Source: Phytoseiulus persimilis
Taxonomy: Eukaryota > Arthropoda > Arachnida > Mesostigmata > Phytoseiidae
Assembly (NCBI GenBank): GCA_037576195.1
Contig: CM075101.1
Coordinates: forward strand, 42,842,001 to 42,906,000
Length of the DNA stretch: 64,000 bases
Direction of reading: 5' to 3'
Below are positions 1 through 11,699 of this stretch, piece by piece (position 1 is the first letter of the stretch; each line of letters starts with the position of its first letter). Under the pieces are notes generated by a model. That model was not told the DNA's origin and did not search any database. It was given only the letters and a program-made list of their open reading frames with translations. The position numbers were made by a program, and so were the translations under genes.

Positions 1-174
1 CTCGGGAAGAGGCTACCGCCCTTCAAGATCCACGAAAGTCATCCGCCTTAACGTAGACTGCTTTCCACGAACATCGTCGTCATCGAAGCATCTGAAACCG
101 TTGGAGTACTCAGTTTCGATATGTCACTAACAAGACGTTCTTTCGTTCATTTGAATTCTGGCGTTTGTCCGACG

Positions 175-3100
175 ATGGATCGCTCAGGAGATTTTTTAGT
201 GTTGGTTGAGGGTGCCCAGTGTGGGAAGAAACTGTGGTGCGATTTGGAAGGGTGCTACCGGAACGGTTACGAGCCGGAGGTGAAAACTTCAGAGTTTTTC
301 TTTCACCGCGACAGAGCATCGTCAGACGGCAACAGGCTGTACTTGACATGCGTCAAGTATCGAACGTGAGTTGATTATATGCTCAGATCATCAACTGCAT
401 CCTTCAGAGGGCGTGAAGTATGCTCAGGATTTCCCTCTGTCAACCGGAGAGATTCAAGGGCCCGTTCAGACATGTTCGCTTGCGATCGAGCTGAGAGACT
501 TCTCTGTATCTTACAAGGGGCAGCACCGAGCTTCCGCGGTTCCATAGATTTCTGAGCTCAGGAAGCTGGCATCAAAAGATCACAGGCTCTGTTCGTATGA
601 CTTTCCCATAGATATACTAATCTGCAGCAACTCAGCAGTGCACCGTCGAGGAAAGTAGGCAGAGGGAATACAGGGACATGGGGTCATCATTCGATATCAG
701 GGACCTAGATTCTCCCCGTGAATCGTTCCCAGCCGATCCTGATTCAATAATCGAGCAACTCAAGCATTAGAGAACGCGCTAGCCAGTAGACGTGACCGAC
801 AACAATGACATGATCTGGACAACTCCGAAAATTCTCGTGGATACCTGAATGAATCAAATACGATTGGAAAGAATAGCTTCAACTCTTCGGCGAATTCCAC
901 CTGAGAACTTCACAAGTTCAAGCTCGAATCATTACTGCTCCTGGACAGTCTAGAGTTCCAAAGTGCGCCCACTCCACAGACATCTCAGCCCCAACCCGAG
1001 CAGGGGTAGAATCTCCCCAATCTCGAACCCGATCTTCAGAGCATTGTTTACCATTCCAGTCGCAACGTCCTCTACCCTGTCAGAGCAACGATAACTCGCA
1101 ACGGCGAGATCCAAAAGGTGGTCGGCGTCCACAATCACGAACCCGAAATGAAGGGGCAAGCTCGTCAGATACGAGCGCGAAGAAGCGAGTGGCTGAGTCG
1201 GCTCAGAGACAGCCCGGACACATCCACGACGATGGCCATTCTGGACGGGAGGCGCGGGTAACATTCCTCTCATCTTGGCAATGTTTCTTGACATGTCGTT
1301 GCATAGCAGTTTCCCTGAACTTTTTCGCACAGGACAAACCTTGTCGCTATCGGCTAACGATATTTATTCGTCCCGAGGTTGCCTATGGCGGCTGCGAAGC
1401 TGGTGATTCCCGTTAGACACATCCGGACGGCACAGAAGCATGTCGCGGCGGTGCGGCCACAGAAGGTCAAGAATCCAGGAGAACTCCACGAAGCGATTAC
1501 CAAAATGGATATTCCAGGATACACTACAACGGCGGACGGCAATCGCCTGTTGAGCTTCCATTTGCCACGACGTGACAGTGTTTTAGTGACTAGCCGTCGA
1601 CAGTTGAATCTGCTCCAAAAGGCACGGATTTTCCAAGCAGATGCCACCTACGGTGTTGTACCTCGCAACTTCGGAAAACAACTGTTCACTGTACACGCGA
1701 ACCTTGAGGGCCACGTAAGCAGAATTCAAGCCTTGGTGAAATAAATATTGAATCGTGTTCGAACTAGTGAAATCCCTCATATTGTATCATCTAGCCTCAC
1801 TGAATGATTGATTCTGTTCTCCTCGCTCAGGTGATCATGATCGCCTGCGTATTCATGAAGTGGAGTGATTCAGCGGCGTATGCTGAGATTTTCCAACTGT
1901 TGAAGCGCGAAGCCCCTGATTTCCGTCCGGAAGCTTACATGGGTGATTGGGATGGAGCCATGCGAGCAGCGGTGCGGTCCGAATTACCTGGCGTGCGAAT
2001 CCACGGTTGCTTGTTTCATTACGCTCAGTGTCTGGTGAAGCACGCTAGAGATCCCGCAGTCGGCCTCGCTGGTGAAATCCGGTGCCCTGGATCAATCCTA
2101 AAGAGGTTTCTCGCTTTTACGGCACTTCCATTGCTCCCTGTCGAGGATATATCCCCAACGTTCCTGGAGTGTGCACAGGAAGCCATGGCTGCCAGTTCTA
2201 AAGTCAGTTCCTCCCTGATGTCTTCTGATCCACGAATGAACCTCGACTCGTTGAACGAACTCCTCGGCCTGACCTCCAGAATCAGATTCCAAACATTTAT
2301 CGACGTCCATTCGTTCCAGTTCACGCCGTTTTTGGAATACTTTCGTAACGAATGGCTCAACAAAGTTGGCCCCTCGAGCCTTTCCCTATACAGAGTTGAG
2401 ACCCGCACCAACAATGGTGTCGAATCGTCCAACTCATTCCTGAATCGCTTCCTTGAATTTCACGGAGAGATTTGGCGCCTGATGTGTGAGCACTCGTTCC
2501 TGACCCCATGTGCGCAGGATGAACATTGAAATCCTCTCACTATCGCCCATTCACGAACACCAGAATGAGACAGGAGCATTCGTTCCAGCCTTATTCTGCA
2601 AGATCGCTCAAGACGTGGTGATTGACCAAGAGGCACGAGATGAGTATGGAAATCTGCCCATTCGATCGATTCCGAGTAAATCGACCCTGGAGAACCGCCG
2701 CATGATAGAACTCTCGTGGGATCGCCTTGACGCGGGACTCATCTCACCCAAGATGTTCGTGGAACGGGTGAAGTACCGAGCAGGTGGAGGTGTGTCGTCG
2801 AATACCAATCTTTGATGAATGTATGCAACTTCCGCTGTCTTTTTGACTCTGACTGACCGGTTTTCCAATATTCAAGCTGGGGTGCGTCACGGACTGTTCC
2901 ACAACGATCGAAGCACGCCTCCGACTCAAATCGTGGAGTGGAGTCATTGGATCGAGGCAGACCATGATTACTTGCCTAATCTACCGAATTTCGGAGACCA
3001 CGCCTACAGTCGATCCCTTCACGACGGCAACATTTCCAATTCCATCGAGCGCGCCCCGCTCGCCCCTCTTCGCGGCTTGCAAGCTCCTCAAATCGACGAA

Positions 3101-3769
3101 GTCCTCGTATCTCAAGATGGAACGACAACGGTAGTCCAAGAGGCTGTGAATGAACCAGCAGATTCTGTTCTCGTAAACATCTCAGGATTTGAAGTGAGGT
3201 ACCGTGATCTGGAAACTCTGAGTGGTGACAATTGGCTCAATGATATCATCGTCAATGCCTACTTGGCTCTGATCGTGAAACGCAGTCAAAATAATCCACA
3301 ATGGCCGAAGGTCTACGCTTTTGACACGTACTTCCTCGCAATCATCGAATCGCATCCTGATGCTATTCGTCGCTGGAAGCGGCCGGATATCTCTGCGTCC
3401 GATATCCTCTTTTTTCCTGTGCATGTAAAAAACAGCCACTGGTGCATGGCCATGATCGACGTGCGGTCCAGGGAGATAAAGTATATGGATTCGTTGGGCG
3501 GCCAAAACGACGCTTGCCTCAGAACGCTGCGCGACTTCCTGCACCAAGAGATGGCGGACAAGACCGAAAGTCAATTGAATTTCCGAGGATGGCATCTCAG
3601 GAACGTCCAGGACCTCCCACAGCAGCAAAATGGATCTGATTGCGGAATCTTCGCTCTCAAGTACGCAGAATATGGTGCTCGAGATGCAGAAATCAACTTC
3701 TGCCAAAAGGATATACCATATTTCCGACGTCGTATCATGGATGAGATTCTGCGGCACCGAGTCGAATGA
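175..3769 (+). CDS. FLYWCH-MULE transposase with C-terminal Ulp1 protease, six exons (MULE copy A)
   Basis: Model: exons 175-365, 1060-1257, 1378-1714, 1831-2485, 2613-2783 and 2877-3769, giving about 814 aa. All introns have GT/AG ends and all junction phases agree. Exons 1-2 form a FLYWCH-like DNA-binding finger ending in GVHNHEPE. Exons 3-4 hold the MULE DDE core: first Asp in ADATYGVV (~1640), second Asp in YMGDWDGA (~1942), a GCLFHYAQ CxxH motif (~2005) and Glu in NNGVESSN (~2410). Exon 6 is a Ulp1 peptidase. Comparison with the minus-strand copy at 58.3-61.6 kb supports the phases of introns 1, 4 and 5 and the alignment across the others. Family role: cut-and-paste Mutator-type transposition. 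The exon 4/5 junction is the least certain; a 34-bp intron at 2484-2517 would also keep frame. No stop or frameshift is seen in the model. No terminal repeats were found, so a domesticated gene is possible. Confidence 0.75.
2877..3769 (+). CDS. Ulp1/SENP-like (C48) cysteine protease exon of MULE copy A
   Basis: This last exon encodes about 297 aa. A ~120-residue linker precedes a Ulp1 fold: GDNWLNDIIVNAYLAL, then the catalytic His in NSHWCMAMID (~3433), Asp in YMDSLGG (~3485), and Gln and Cys in PQQQNGSDCGIFALKY (~3615-3660). All four active-site positions are present. Enzymes of this family cleave SUMO or related ubiquitin-like modifiers. Some plant MULEs carry captured Ulp1 domains, so a transposon-borne protease is plausible. 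The exon joins the transposase exon in phase (one base carried from 2783, two from 2877-2878). A separate transcript starting inside this ORF cannot be excluded. The sister MULE copy B has a different, acidic exon at this place. Confidence 0.85.
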
Positions 3770-6091
3770 GCTCCTGTCCGGCGTTCCTGTGAAGTAGCAG
3801 CCCAATGACAAGCCTGTCCTCCATCTCGCGAGGATGAGCAAGTTATCGCTCAACTTTGTTCGCTCGCAGAACAAAAAATGGCCCTTTTCAGGGCCACCAA
3901 GTCCTGAGAGATCCACACCTCAGCATTCACCTAGTTTTTTCAGGAGTTCATGCAGAGGATCCATCCTCTGTCTCTACCGCGCGACGCCGAGTCACGGGGC
4001 GACGAGAGTTTCTCACTATATTCTTTCGCACGGGAAAACTGTGGCCATGATCCAACTCACAGGAATCTATCACTAAGACTATGGTTTTTCCGTTCTCATC
4101 ACGTGGATTAGACTGACTCCATCTAAGTTTCCCAGTGAGGACCTTGAACATCTCGGAAGGAAACACAATCCAATAAGCTGGGGAAATGCGAGTTCCATGG
4201 TCTTGTGCATGAGCTTCATGGCCCCCATTTCTTTCTTCACATCGAATTGAATCTTCGACTAAGAATACTTCGTATTTCAGAAGTCGCGGACAGCAAGCCC
4301 CACCCCGTTTTCTCTCTCTCCCTCTAAAGCGCAGCCGCCATCTCTGTTTACTTTCGGAGAAATGACGCTGCCCCACCTGGAGGTGTACATCAAGTTAATA
4401 CCGTGATTTGATGCCATGCCGAAGGGGAATCATGCGGGAGAGGTGGAGGAAGTGAATAGAGGCCGAAGAAGTGGTCTGAGAAACAGAGAGAGAGAGAAAA
4501 GATGCGTATGAACCACGCACAGCACAGCTAGGTGCCTCTTTCGGATCCGTCGCAGATTCACGGCAGTTTGGAGGGCCATGGGAGAATTGAATTGAGCATT
4601 CCGAGTTGTTTGTGCTCGGTGCTCGGTGATCCCAGGACACTTCTGAGGGCTGGCTGAGAGGTTCAGCCGGGAAACAAAGTTGTTTGTGCTACCGAAGGCG
4701 TAAAATAGGAATGAAGTGCATCGCATAAATGATCTAGGGTTGAGGAACGAGCTCCGTGGTTGGCATGTGAAGCCATCAACTGCCGGGTTTGGCGATGGAT
4801 TCGCAAATGAATGGTAGTTTCTACGCTTATCGTAGATTATGCGAAGGACCGTGATTCCCAGAAAGACGGCCAAGGTGAGTATAGCGCCTGCAACTACTCC
4901 AACATTCACAGCGCAGAATCGGGTTCGCTTGCATTCCCGCGTTTTTGGCGGATCGGGGCCTTGCACTCCGATGGGCACCGCGCTCCAAACAACCACTGGG
5001 TTTCAACCAATACAGCCTTTGTTGCGCTCTGTCACATCCATTCTGGAGTCCTCCAGGCTTGGCAGAAAGACTCTGGGAGCAATTCCAGTCCCTCTGAATC
5101 ACTTTAGAAAAATAAGCGAGTGATTGATGTCTGAGAATTTCTAGTTACTGGGGCGAATCTGTATTTAAATGTATAAATAAGATGTATTTTTCCTCTTTGC
5201 TTCGAGCTGAGGATATATTTGACGGATATTGTGATATCTTCTCTAGTCCAGCTTGAGGGAGACTGCTCGTTCTGGATAGAATTCTGGTTCTTCAACCGGA
5301 GGCGGCGTCAGTCAGCTCCGAGCACCGGGACGCGACGACGACCCTGTCCAGTGTCGCCTGCGAGATCTCATCTGGGTAACATGACATCGACTCAGAAATC
5401 TCTGAGAAAGAGCCTCGATCCTGTTCCCGAGGTGGGCGGCGACTTCAGGTAGCGAGAACCTCGCCGCTAGCTCTCTGTATTGACAACTGCGTCAGCCCCG
5501 CTGTCCGCTGGGAAGAACTTTATTCTCGAGAACTTGCACAATGCGAACAAAGAACGTTTCAACTCGATGCATTCTGAAGCCTTGGAGGATCGTAGACAAG
5601 GAGGACTCGTGAAACAAGCGATGTACCAGAGTATCCCATTCGCCGCGATCTGTCTTGCCGATCCGGCCGCCGCGAAGACTCCACTGATCGACGCAATAGC
5701 CAAGAGCATCAACAGCTCGAGCCATGAACGAATCATTTGCGGACCGACAGACTCGGATGGACCGAGTAAATATTTTCGCTGTTCGCCCAACCTAGGGCCT
5801 CTCCGCTCCGTAGCTTGTGCAGAGTCGGATAATTTATGGCACTGCTAACAGCTCGGCTTGATAACTATCGCTCCGCACTGCGGATCGTATTCGGATACCT
5901 CCAGACCACAAAACCCTCCCGGCGGAACGTTCGATTGTTTTCATCGAGTTGCCCCACGACCAGCGCATCGGCATCCCCAGCAAATAAAACCAGACAGATA
6001 TACGTTGTCAATACATATTTACGACAGCAATCGATTCTCTCCCAGAGAGAAGAACAGCACGACGACGACGTTCTACTTCTGTCAATGAACC
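3770..6091. other. No recognisable gene
   Basis: After the MULE stop codon I see only short unrelated ORFs on both strands and no clear repeat structure. A minus-strand ORF with one hydrophobic helix (4430-4996) and a plus-strand ORF at 5480-5848 are the longest. I recognise neither. Confidence 0.5.
4430..4996 (-). other. Unrecognised ORF with one predicted membrane helix
   Basis: The 188-codon ORF has a Cys-containing charged stretch (KTRECKRTRFC), then about 20 apolar residues (VGVVAGAILTLAVFLGITVL) and a positively charged stop-transfer-like IYDKRR. This could be a decayed exon of a single-pass membrane protein. The upstream frame is closed by a TGA and the downstream half is low-complexity and looks non-coding. 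No homologue is recognised. It may be a chance ORF. Confidence 0.15.
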
Positions 6092-6260
6092 AGTTCTCAG
6101 ATTGTTTCCGGAATCACCCATCCAGAGTTGGAAAGTAATGCTCAGATTGGTCTCGGAATCACCCCTCCAGAGTTGGAAAAAAGTGCTCAGATTGGTCCCG
6201 GAATCACCCCTCCAGAGTTGGAAAGTAATGCTCAGATTGGTCTCGGAATCATCCTTCCGT
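6092..6260 (+). repeat. 45-bp minisatellite, about 4 units
   Basis: Tandem units of the form AGATTGGTCTCGGAATCACC followed by CCTCCAGAGTTGGAAAGTAA. It is the shortest of six loci of this family in the window. The left-most and right-most units are diverged. Confidence 0.9.
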
Positions 6261-8150
6261 GGATTTTTGAATAGTGACTTCACAGTTTTTGCGGCGGCGT
6301 CTGCCATCAAGATTATGGGAGTGAAATGCTTCCGATAGTGCGAAAAAGAGCGAGACAGATCGAAATGGAGTGAAGCGAAATAGGTCTCATTTCGCGGTTA
6401 CGTCACTTCACCGCTGGCCGGCCGGCGGGCTAACCAAGTGCTCAGGAAATGACACCCGACGTTATTTAGATACATTGGCGCCGTGCCGCCGGATGGATGG
6501 ATGTTCGGATCATCAGCACCTCCCGCGGTTCGTCTTCCTCGTGCTTGATTACCGGTTGCCCTCGCGCTCGATGTTAGAGTCCATGCTGGAAGTTCGCGGA
6601 AGAAGGCTTCCCTTCAGCCCGGCCATCCACCGGTTTCGACGGGGCTAGAGCCTCGTATGGACCTCACATTTCAGGGGCGAGCGCGGTCAGCGGAACAGCG
6701 ATCACACGGTCAAGAGAAGTTGTCATCGGTGGTCACGCACCAACCGGCACTCGGGTCGATCGATTCAAGGGTGTCACGGCCGTTCCACGATTGGAAGGTC
6801 TCGGTTTGTGAGTGACCGGTGTCACCACACTAGACGTCTCAATAGTAGGTTCCCGAGCTGATCCACAAGGCAGAGGTTTGCGGACGAAATCAACGATATT
6901 CATGCTCATGTGATATGGAGTGCGCAGTCCGAAGACGGACATCCATCAAAGAGAATATGAGAGCAGTGAGAATTTCATACAACTGAGCCACTGACCGAGG
7001 CTTCACCGCAGTGAGATGGAACGAACGACGGAGAAATCGATAACTGTACCAACTCGACGGGGCTCCGAAAAGGGGTCAGCTCGTCACTCGAAACTTTGCC
7101 CGTAGTTGAGCGCTCCCCTTCCGGCCAATCTGGGGCCGATCCAAGCAAGTTTCAAGTCGAACACATCACCGAGGCAAACTGAGCCATCTTTTTGCCTGCC
7201 TTCTGACAATCTCTCGCCTGTCTCGCCTAGTTCCCTCCGATTTTCCCATGGTTGGCCGGATCGGATTGTCACCAGGATGAGTGAATTCTCGCAGTGGGTG
7301 AGTTTCGAACTGTGGAGGAGTGTGGTCTGCGGGAGATCTGGAAGAAATGACGACCCTGCAGGCGGTTAACCGCCGACCCCTTTGAGACACACTGATGTGA
7401 ATAGTCAACCAAAGTAGAGAGATCGACTGCGATAGGGCAAGGGAGCCGGAGAAGGATTGGGGAATAAGGAAGCACTGAATAGTTTCAAATGTCATGGACA
7501 ACATATGATGCTGTTTCCTTGAATGGATTCCGATCAGGAGATTTGTCAAGGACAGAGTCGAAGAACTATACCTATCAATGAACAAGTGTTCACGTTGCAC
7601 GGGGAAAAGTTTCAAGCTTCAACTCATGACGGTGTCGAACGCTACGCGGGAGAAGCGGGTCGTTGAATCCAGTACGAGGGGCGTCTCTTCATGGAGTGTC
7701 GGAAGGTCTTCTAATACAATGTATGAGGGAGCCCCAGATATGCGACATTTCTTCGCAGCCTGTTCCCCGCGTTGCGCGCGGACTCAATGATCTTCTACTC
7801 GGAAGGGGCCGGATGTGGATTGGCTTGATTTCGGATGAGAGGAATGAAAGATGGTCGAGGTTTTCACGAGTTACCTGACTATTGCGCTCGAGTTTTGTGC
7901 CCGCTTACCGCTGCAATCTCCCGATTCCAAGCCACGGAACCTGAGAAATTCATTCTCAATTCGTACATTCGTCTCTCGACTGTATTCCAAAGCATGGAAG
8001 CTGCGAGGTTTCGACGGGTGTCAGCATCCACTACGCGAACTCATCGTCCAGAGGCTGGCAGATGCCGTCTCGTCCGCCTCGACTAGCTGACTCCTCTTCT
8101 ATTATACATAGAAGTCTCATTCGCATAAGGCAAGCTTTCAAGAAGGGGAG
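6261..8150. other. No recognisable gene
   Basis: Both strands hold only short ORFs with no motif I recognise. No tandem repeat or inverted repeat stands out. Confidence 0.5.
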
Positions 8151-8156
8151 TGGGAT

Positions 8157-8285
8157 TTCGGCATTTCAGGTTTTCGGTATTTTCGGTTTTCGGGATTCCA
8201 GGTATTCGGTATTCTCGGTTTTCGGTGATTCAGGTTTTCGGTATTCCAGGTTTTCGGTCCTTCAGGTTCTCGGTATTCCCGGTGC
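8157..8285 (+). repeat. Degenerate TTTTCGG-type tandem repeat
   Basis: An irregular series of short units built on GTTTTCGGTATT, CGGTATTC and TTCAGG words fills about 130 bp. It abuts the truncated end of the Copia reverse transcriptase and may mark a deletion junction. Confidence 0.75.
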
Positions 8286-8309
8286 ACCCCGTTTAAGGAA
8301 ACACAGGCG

Positions 8310-9650
8310 TCATCGCAGTCTTCGAAGCGAAAATAGTTCGCCGTTCGAGCCGTGCCAGTAGATTGGGCAGTGATCGGCTTGGCTTTGAGTGAAGTTGAGA
8401 TTCCGCAGAACATCCGCCAATTTTTGATTCCAGCATCGCGGAGCTTGTTTGAGCCCGTATAGACTTTTGTGCAACAGGCATACCCTGCCGGTGTCATCTG
8501 ACCATTCAAGAGGTTGAGTCATCAAGACATGCACGGTAACGGTCTATTTCATTTTCAGCATTGGTTTTCCTGCGGAAGACCCAGCGACAAGTTATGGGAT
8601 TCTTGTTCTTTGGTGGGTCGACAAATGTCCAAACACCATGAGCCTTAAGTGCGGCCATTTCCTCAGCCATAGCTTCTTTCCAGTACTCTGCTTCTGGGCT
8701 TGCGAGTGCCTGTGCAAGAGTCTGTTGCTCAGGTGAAGAGGGCGCTGCTAGCTGCACCTCTTTTTCGTAGCGCTTTGGCTTACAAAGGTTCATTTTTATT
8801 GGCTCCATTGGGGGTATCGTGATCGAGCGCGTAGCTACGGAATCACTTCCGTCAGCTGAGTCAAATGCTCTAGGCGGAAAGGGCTCCTCGTCAGGATGCC
8901 GGTCCTCAACGATGCTATCGCAATCGGAGGAATCATGCGCGTCCATAGAATCATTGGCTTCATCGGCGGTTCCCGAACCGGGGACATGCGCTGCACTCTT
9001 TGGTGCCTTCCCCAAGAACCTGACGTCTTTGGTTTCCCTAATTGAGGGAGGAGAACCTGGGAGATACACACGAAAGCCGTCAACACGGCCGGTGTAACCC
9101 ATCAGAAACGCGGGGGTGCCGCGGTGTGCCCATTTGTCAGTTTCTCCTTCGTTGTAGATGAAGCAGGGGGAGCCGAAAGGGCGTAGATGAGAGATCTTTG
9201 GTTTCACTTTGTAGATTGTTTCGTACGGAGACTTGTTTGTCTGGGGACAAACGTCTTCGATATTGAGAATAAAAACGGCACATCTGCAAGCCTCTGGCCA
9301 CAAGAATTTGGGGAGTTCTGAATCAAGGAGCATGGTTCTAGCGAGTTCAGTGATAGTTTGATTTTGACGTTCAGCGCGGCCGTTCTGAGGAGAACACGCA
9401 ACATGGCTCATGACGAGCTCTGCGCCTATCGAAGCTAGGGAAGCTTTCACTTGAGCATTATTGAATTCTGGGCCGTGGTCACAGAAGAGTTGCTTGACTT
9501 GAGTACCGGTCTGAGTGTGAAACCAAGTGAGGAATGGCTAGATGAGAGCGGGAGCTCGATCTTTGGTTTTGAGCGAGAAGATTCGATTGAAACGCGACAT
9601 GGTGTCTTTCATATTCATAAAGTAACGTTCTCCTTTGAGACCAGGAGTTG
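8310..9650 (-). pseudogene. Copia integrase core and partial reverse transcriptase
   Basis: The segment starts with STPGLKGERYF, continues through an in-frame stop after RAPALI, and then reads CDHGPEFNNAQVKASL (second Asp) and CSPQNGRAERQNQTITELAR (catalytic Glu). A typical Copia hinge and the RT entry EYWKEAMAEEMAALKAHG with RWVFRRK follow. A deletion then jumps to VCLLHKSLYGLKQAPRCWNQ in another frame. RT catalytic YVDD, RNase H and the 3' end are missing. Confidence 0.85.
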
Positions 9651-9750
9651 ACATAGTGTTGGAAATAACCCACTGGGGTCAGTCGGTGGACACGATCCGG
9701 AAGTACGCTGTGAGTCTGGAAGATTACGGGTACTTCCTTGGAGGTATGAT

Positions 9751-11699
9751 CCCCCTGTCTTATGAAGATGGAGGTTTCTTCATACAGGTGTCGGATGAGC
9801 TCGATGAGTGCCGAGCACATCCCCCTTTCCTCTAGGGTTATGCCACAGCTTTGGCCGATCGATTCGATCGTATGCTTTGGTGGCATCGAGAAATACGCAT
9901 ATGAGACCTTTCTTTTGGTATCTCGCAGTTTCTATCGCGGACGTCAGGATGAACATGTTATCCTCACCTCGTCGATTCCTTCTGAACCCATTCTGCATCT
10001 CTGACAGCTGGTCGGTTTCCTCGGCCCATGTCCGTATATGTCTTCCCAATACTTTGGTGAATACTCTATACAGGACGTCGGATACCGTTATGGGTCGGTA
10101 TGTGGATAGATTCCCTCTTACAGAATTCGGTTTTTCCAGTAGTGAGACTCTTCCCTTCCTCCATTCAGTCGGCACTTCGTGGATGCCTCCAAGAATCAAA
10201 TTGAATTCGTTGGATATATATCCATATCCGACATCTTCCAACTCTTTGAGGATTCTAGCCGGTATCTTGTCTGGTCCTGTTGCTGACTTCTGAGATATGT
10301 TGGCCAGGGTGGCTTCAATCTCAGATTCAGTCACGAGGAGTTCTACCGGAGGTCTTGAGAGAAATGTGCACCTGATAGTTTCGTTTCTATCTGTTGGTGC
10401 TCCAAGAAGGGTGTTGGCTACTTTCGTGAGATGGCTTTTCATATCCTGATCTTGGATTATGTTACCGCTTTCATCTACTACTCGCATTCCTGCTGGATTT
10501 TTTCTCTCATTCCTTTTTATGTAATCCCAGAAAGCTCTCGACTTGGCTTGTCTGGGTGCTTTCATTATCCGATCGTATATTCTTCGATCTCTAATGTGTA
10601 GCAATCGATTGACTTCGGTACGAACTGCCTCTTGGGCCGCTCTGTATCGTTGTCTCGCTTCGACTTCTTCCTCACCGGTGAGTCGCGCTTTTCTCCACGC
10701 ACGATTTTGCTCTCGTCTGATTCTCGTCAAGTGCGATAATTCAGTGGAGAACACTCTTTGTTTCGTGTCGAGAGTCACGAGTTTGGTGGATTTGGTTATC
10801 GCAGTTCTAACGGTGTCTATCAGAGCCCCATATGTTGTCGATCCCATTGATCTAACTCGAGTCTCCAATTGCTTTGACACCATTTTTGCCGCTTTCTTCC
10901 ACCTGACCACTTCCACTCGTGCCTTCCTTGGTTTAACTTTGCTCTTACCCCTGCCCATCCGTGTGGTTATGAGGTTGTGGTCCCTGAGTGCGGATGTGTT
11001 GCATAGTACATAATCGAGTGTAGATGAGATACCGCCTTGCCTTCTGGTGGTCTTTCCTCTACATTTTCCCGAGAGGTTTAGAATTGTGAGGTCGTATTTT
11101 TCTGCTAGCTCTGCTAGAAGTTTGCCTCGACCGTCTATTCTCCCGTCCAGCTGTTGTATGTGGGCATTCATGTCTCCCGCAATTAACAACTTGGTTTTGC
11201 ACGATACCTTATCTCGAATGATCTCGCCAATTCGTTCGAATTGGCCTTTATTCGATTTCAAATCGGTAATGGCTAGGTATACAGAGATTATGGTCCAATG
11301 TTGTCCGTTTATCTCCGTGCCTATAGCAACGAAATCTTCCCCTTTCTGGGTCCAGTGTACGTCACCCACGGCGGATCGCATGAGGATACCCGTTCCGCCG
11401 GATGATTTATTACCAGAGGGTCCTTTTCTGTTGCTTCCATAGAATGAGAACTCCTCTATATGAGGTGGTTCTTCTATGTTCATTAGATGGGTTTCGGATA
11501 ATAATAGAATATCATATCTGTTTGACATTTCATCATCCTTCTCTTCTAGGAGCTCTCTGCGTAGACTCTCCCATTTCCCCAAATTCTTGCCCCCTTTCAT
11601 ATTGAAAACACCAATTTTCGAGTGGGAAAATACATTTATTTTGCCCACCTTCTGTGATGGCCTCCGGGGGGCGGTTTGGTTAGGACAGTGGTTGTCCAA
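9751..11699 (-). pseudogene. CR1-like LINE ORF2 (endonuclease and partial RT), truncated
   Basis: An APE-type endonuclease begins at KIGVFNMKGGKNLGKW. Recognisable motifs are LLLSETHL, LLIAGDMNAH and SSTLDYVLCN. After a linker the RT starts with SATGPDKIPARILKEL and YRPITVSDVLYRVFTKVLGR, then NGFRRNRRGEDNMFIL and LDATKAYDRIDRPKLWH. The frame shifts near 9.8 kb, and a short piece (LEERGMCSALIELIRHLYEE) follows in another frame to about 9751. There is no YADD motif. The reading frame has a TTG rather than an ATG near its upstream edge. Confidence 0.85.

Noticed and set aside
5467-5848. Overlapping ORFs on both strands (122 and 107 codons)
   Set aside because: Neither shows a recognisable motif; the sense/antisense openness suggests chance.
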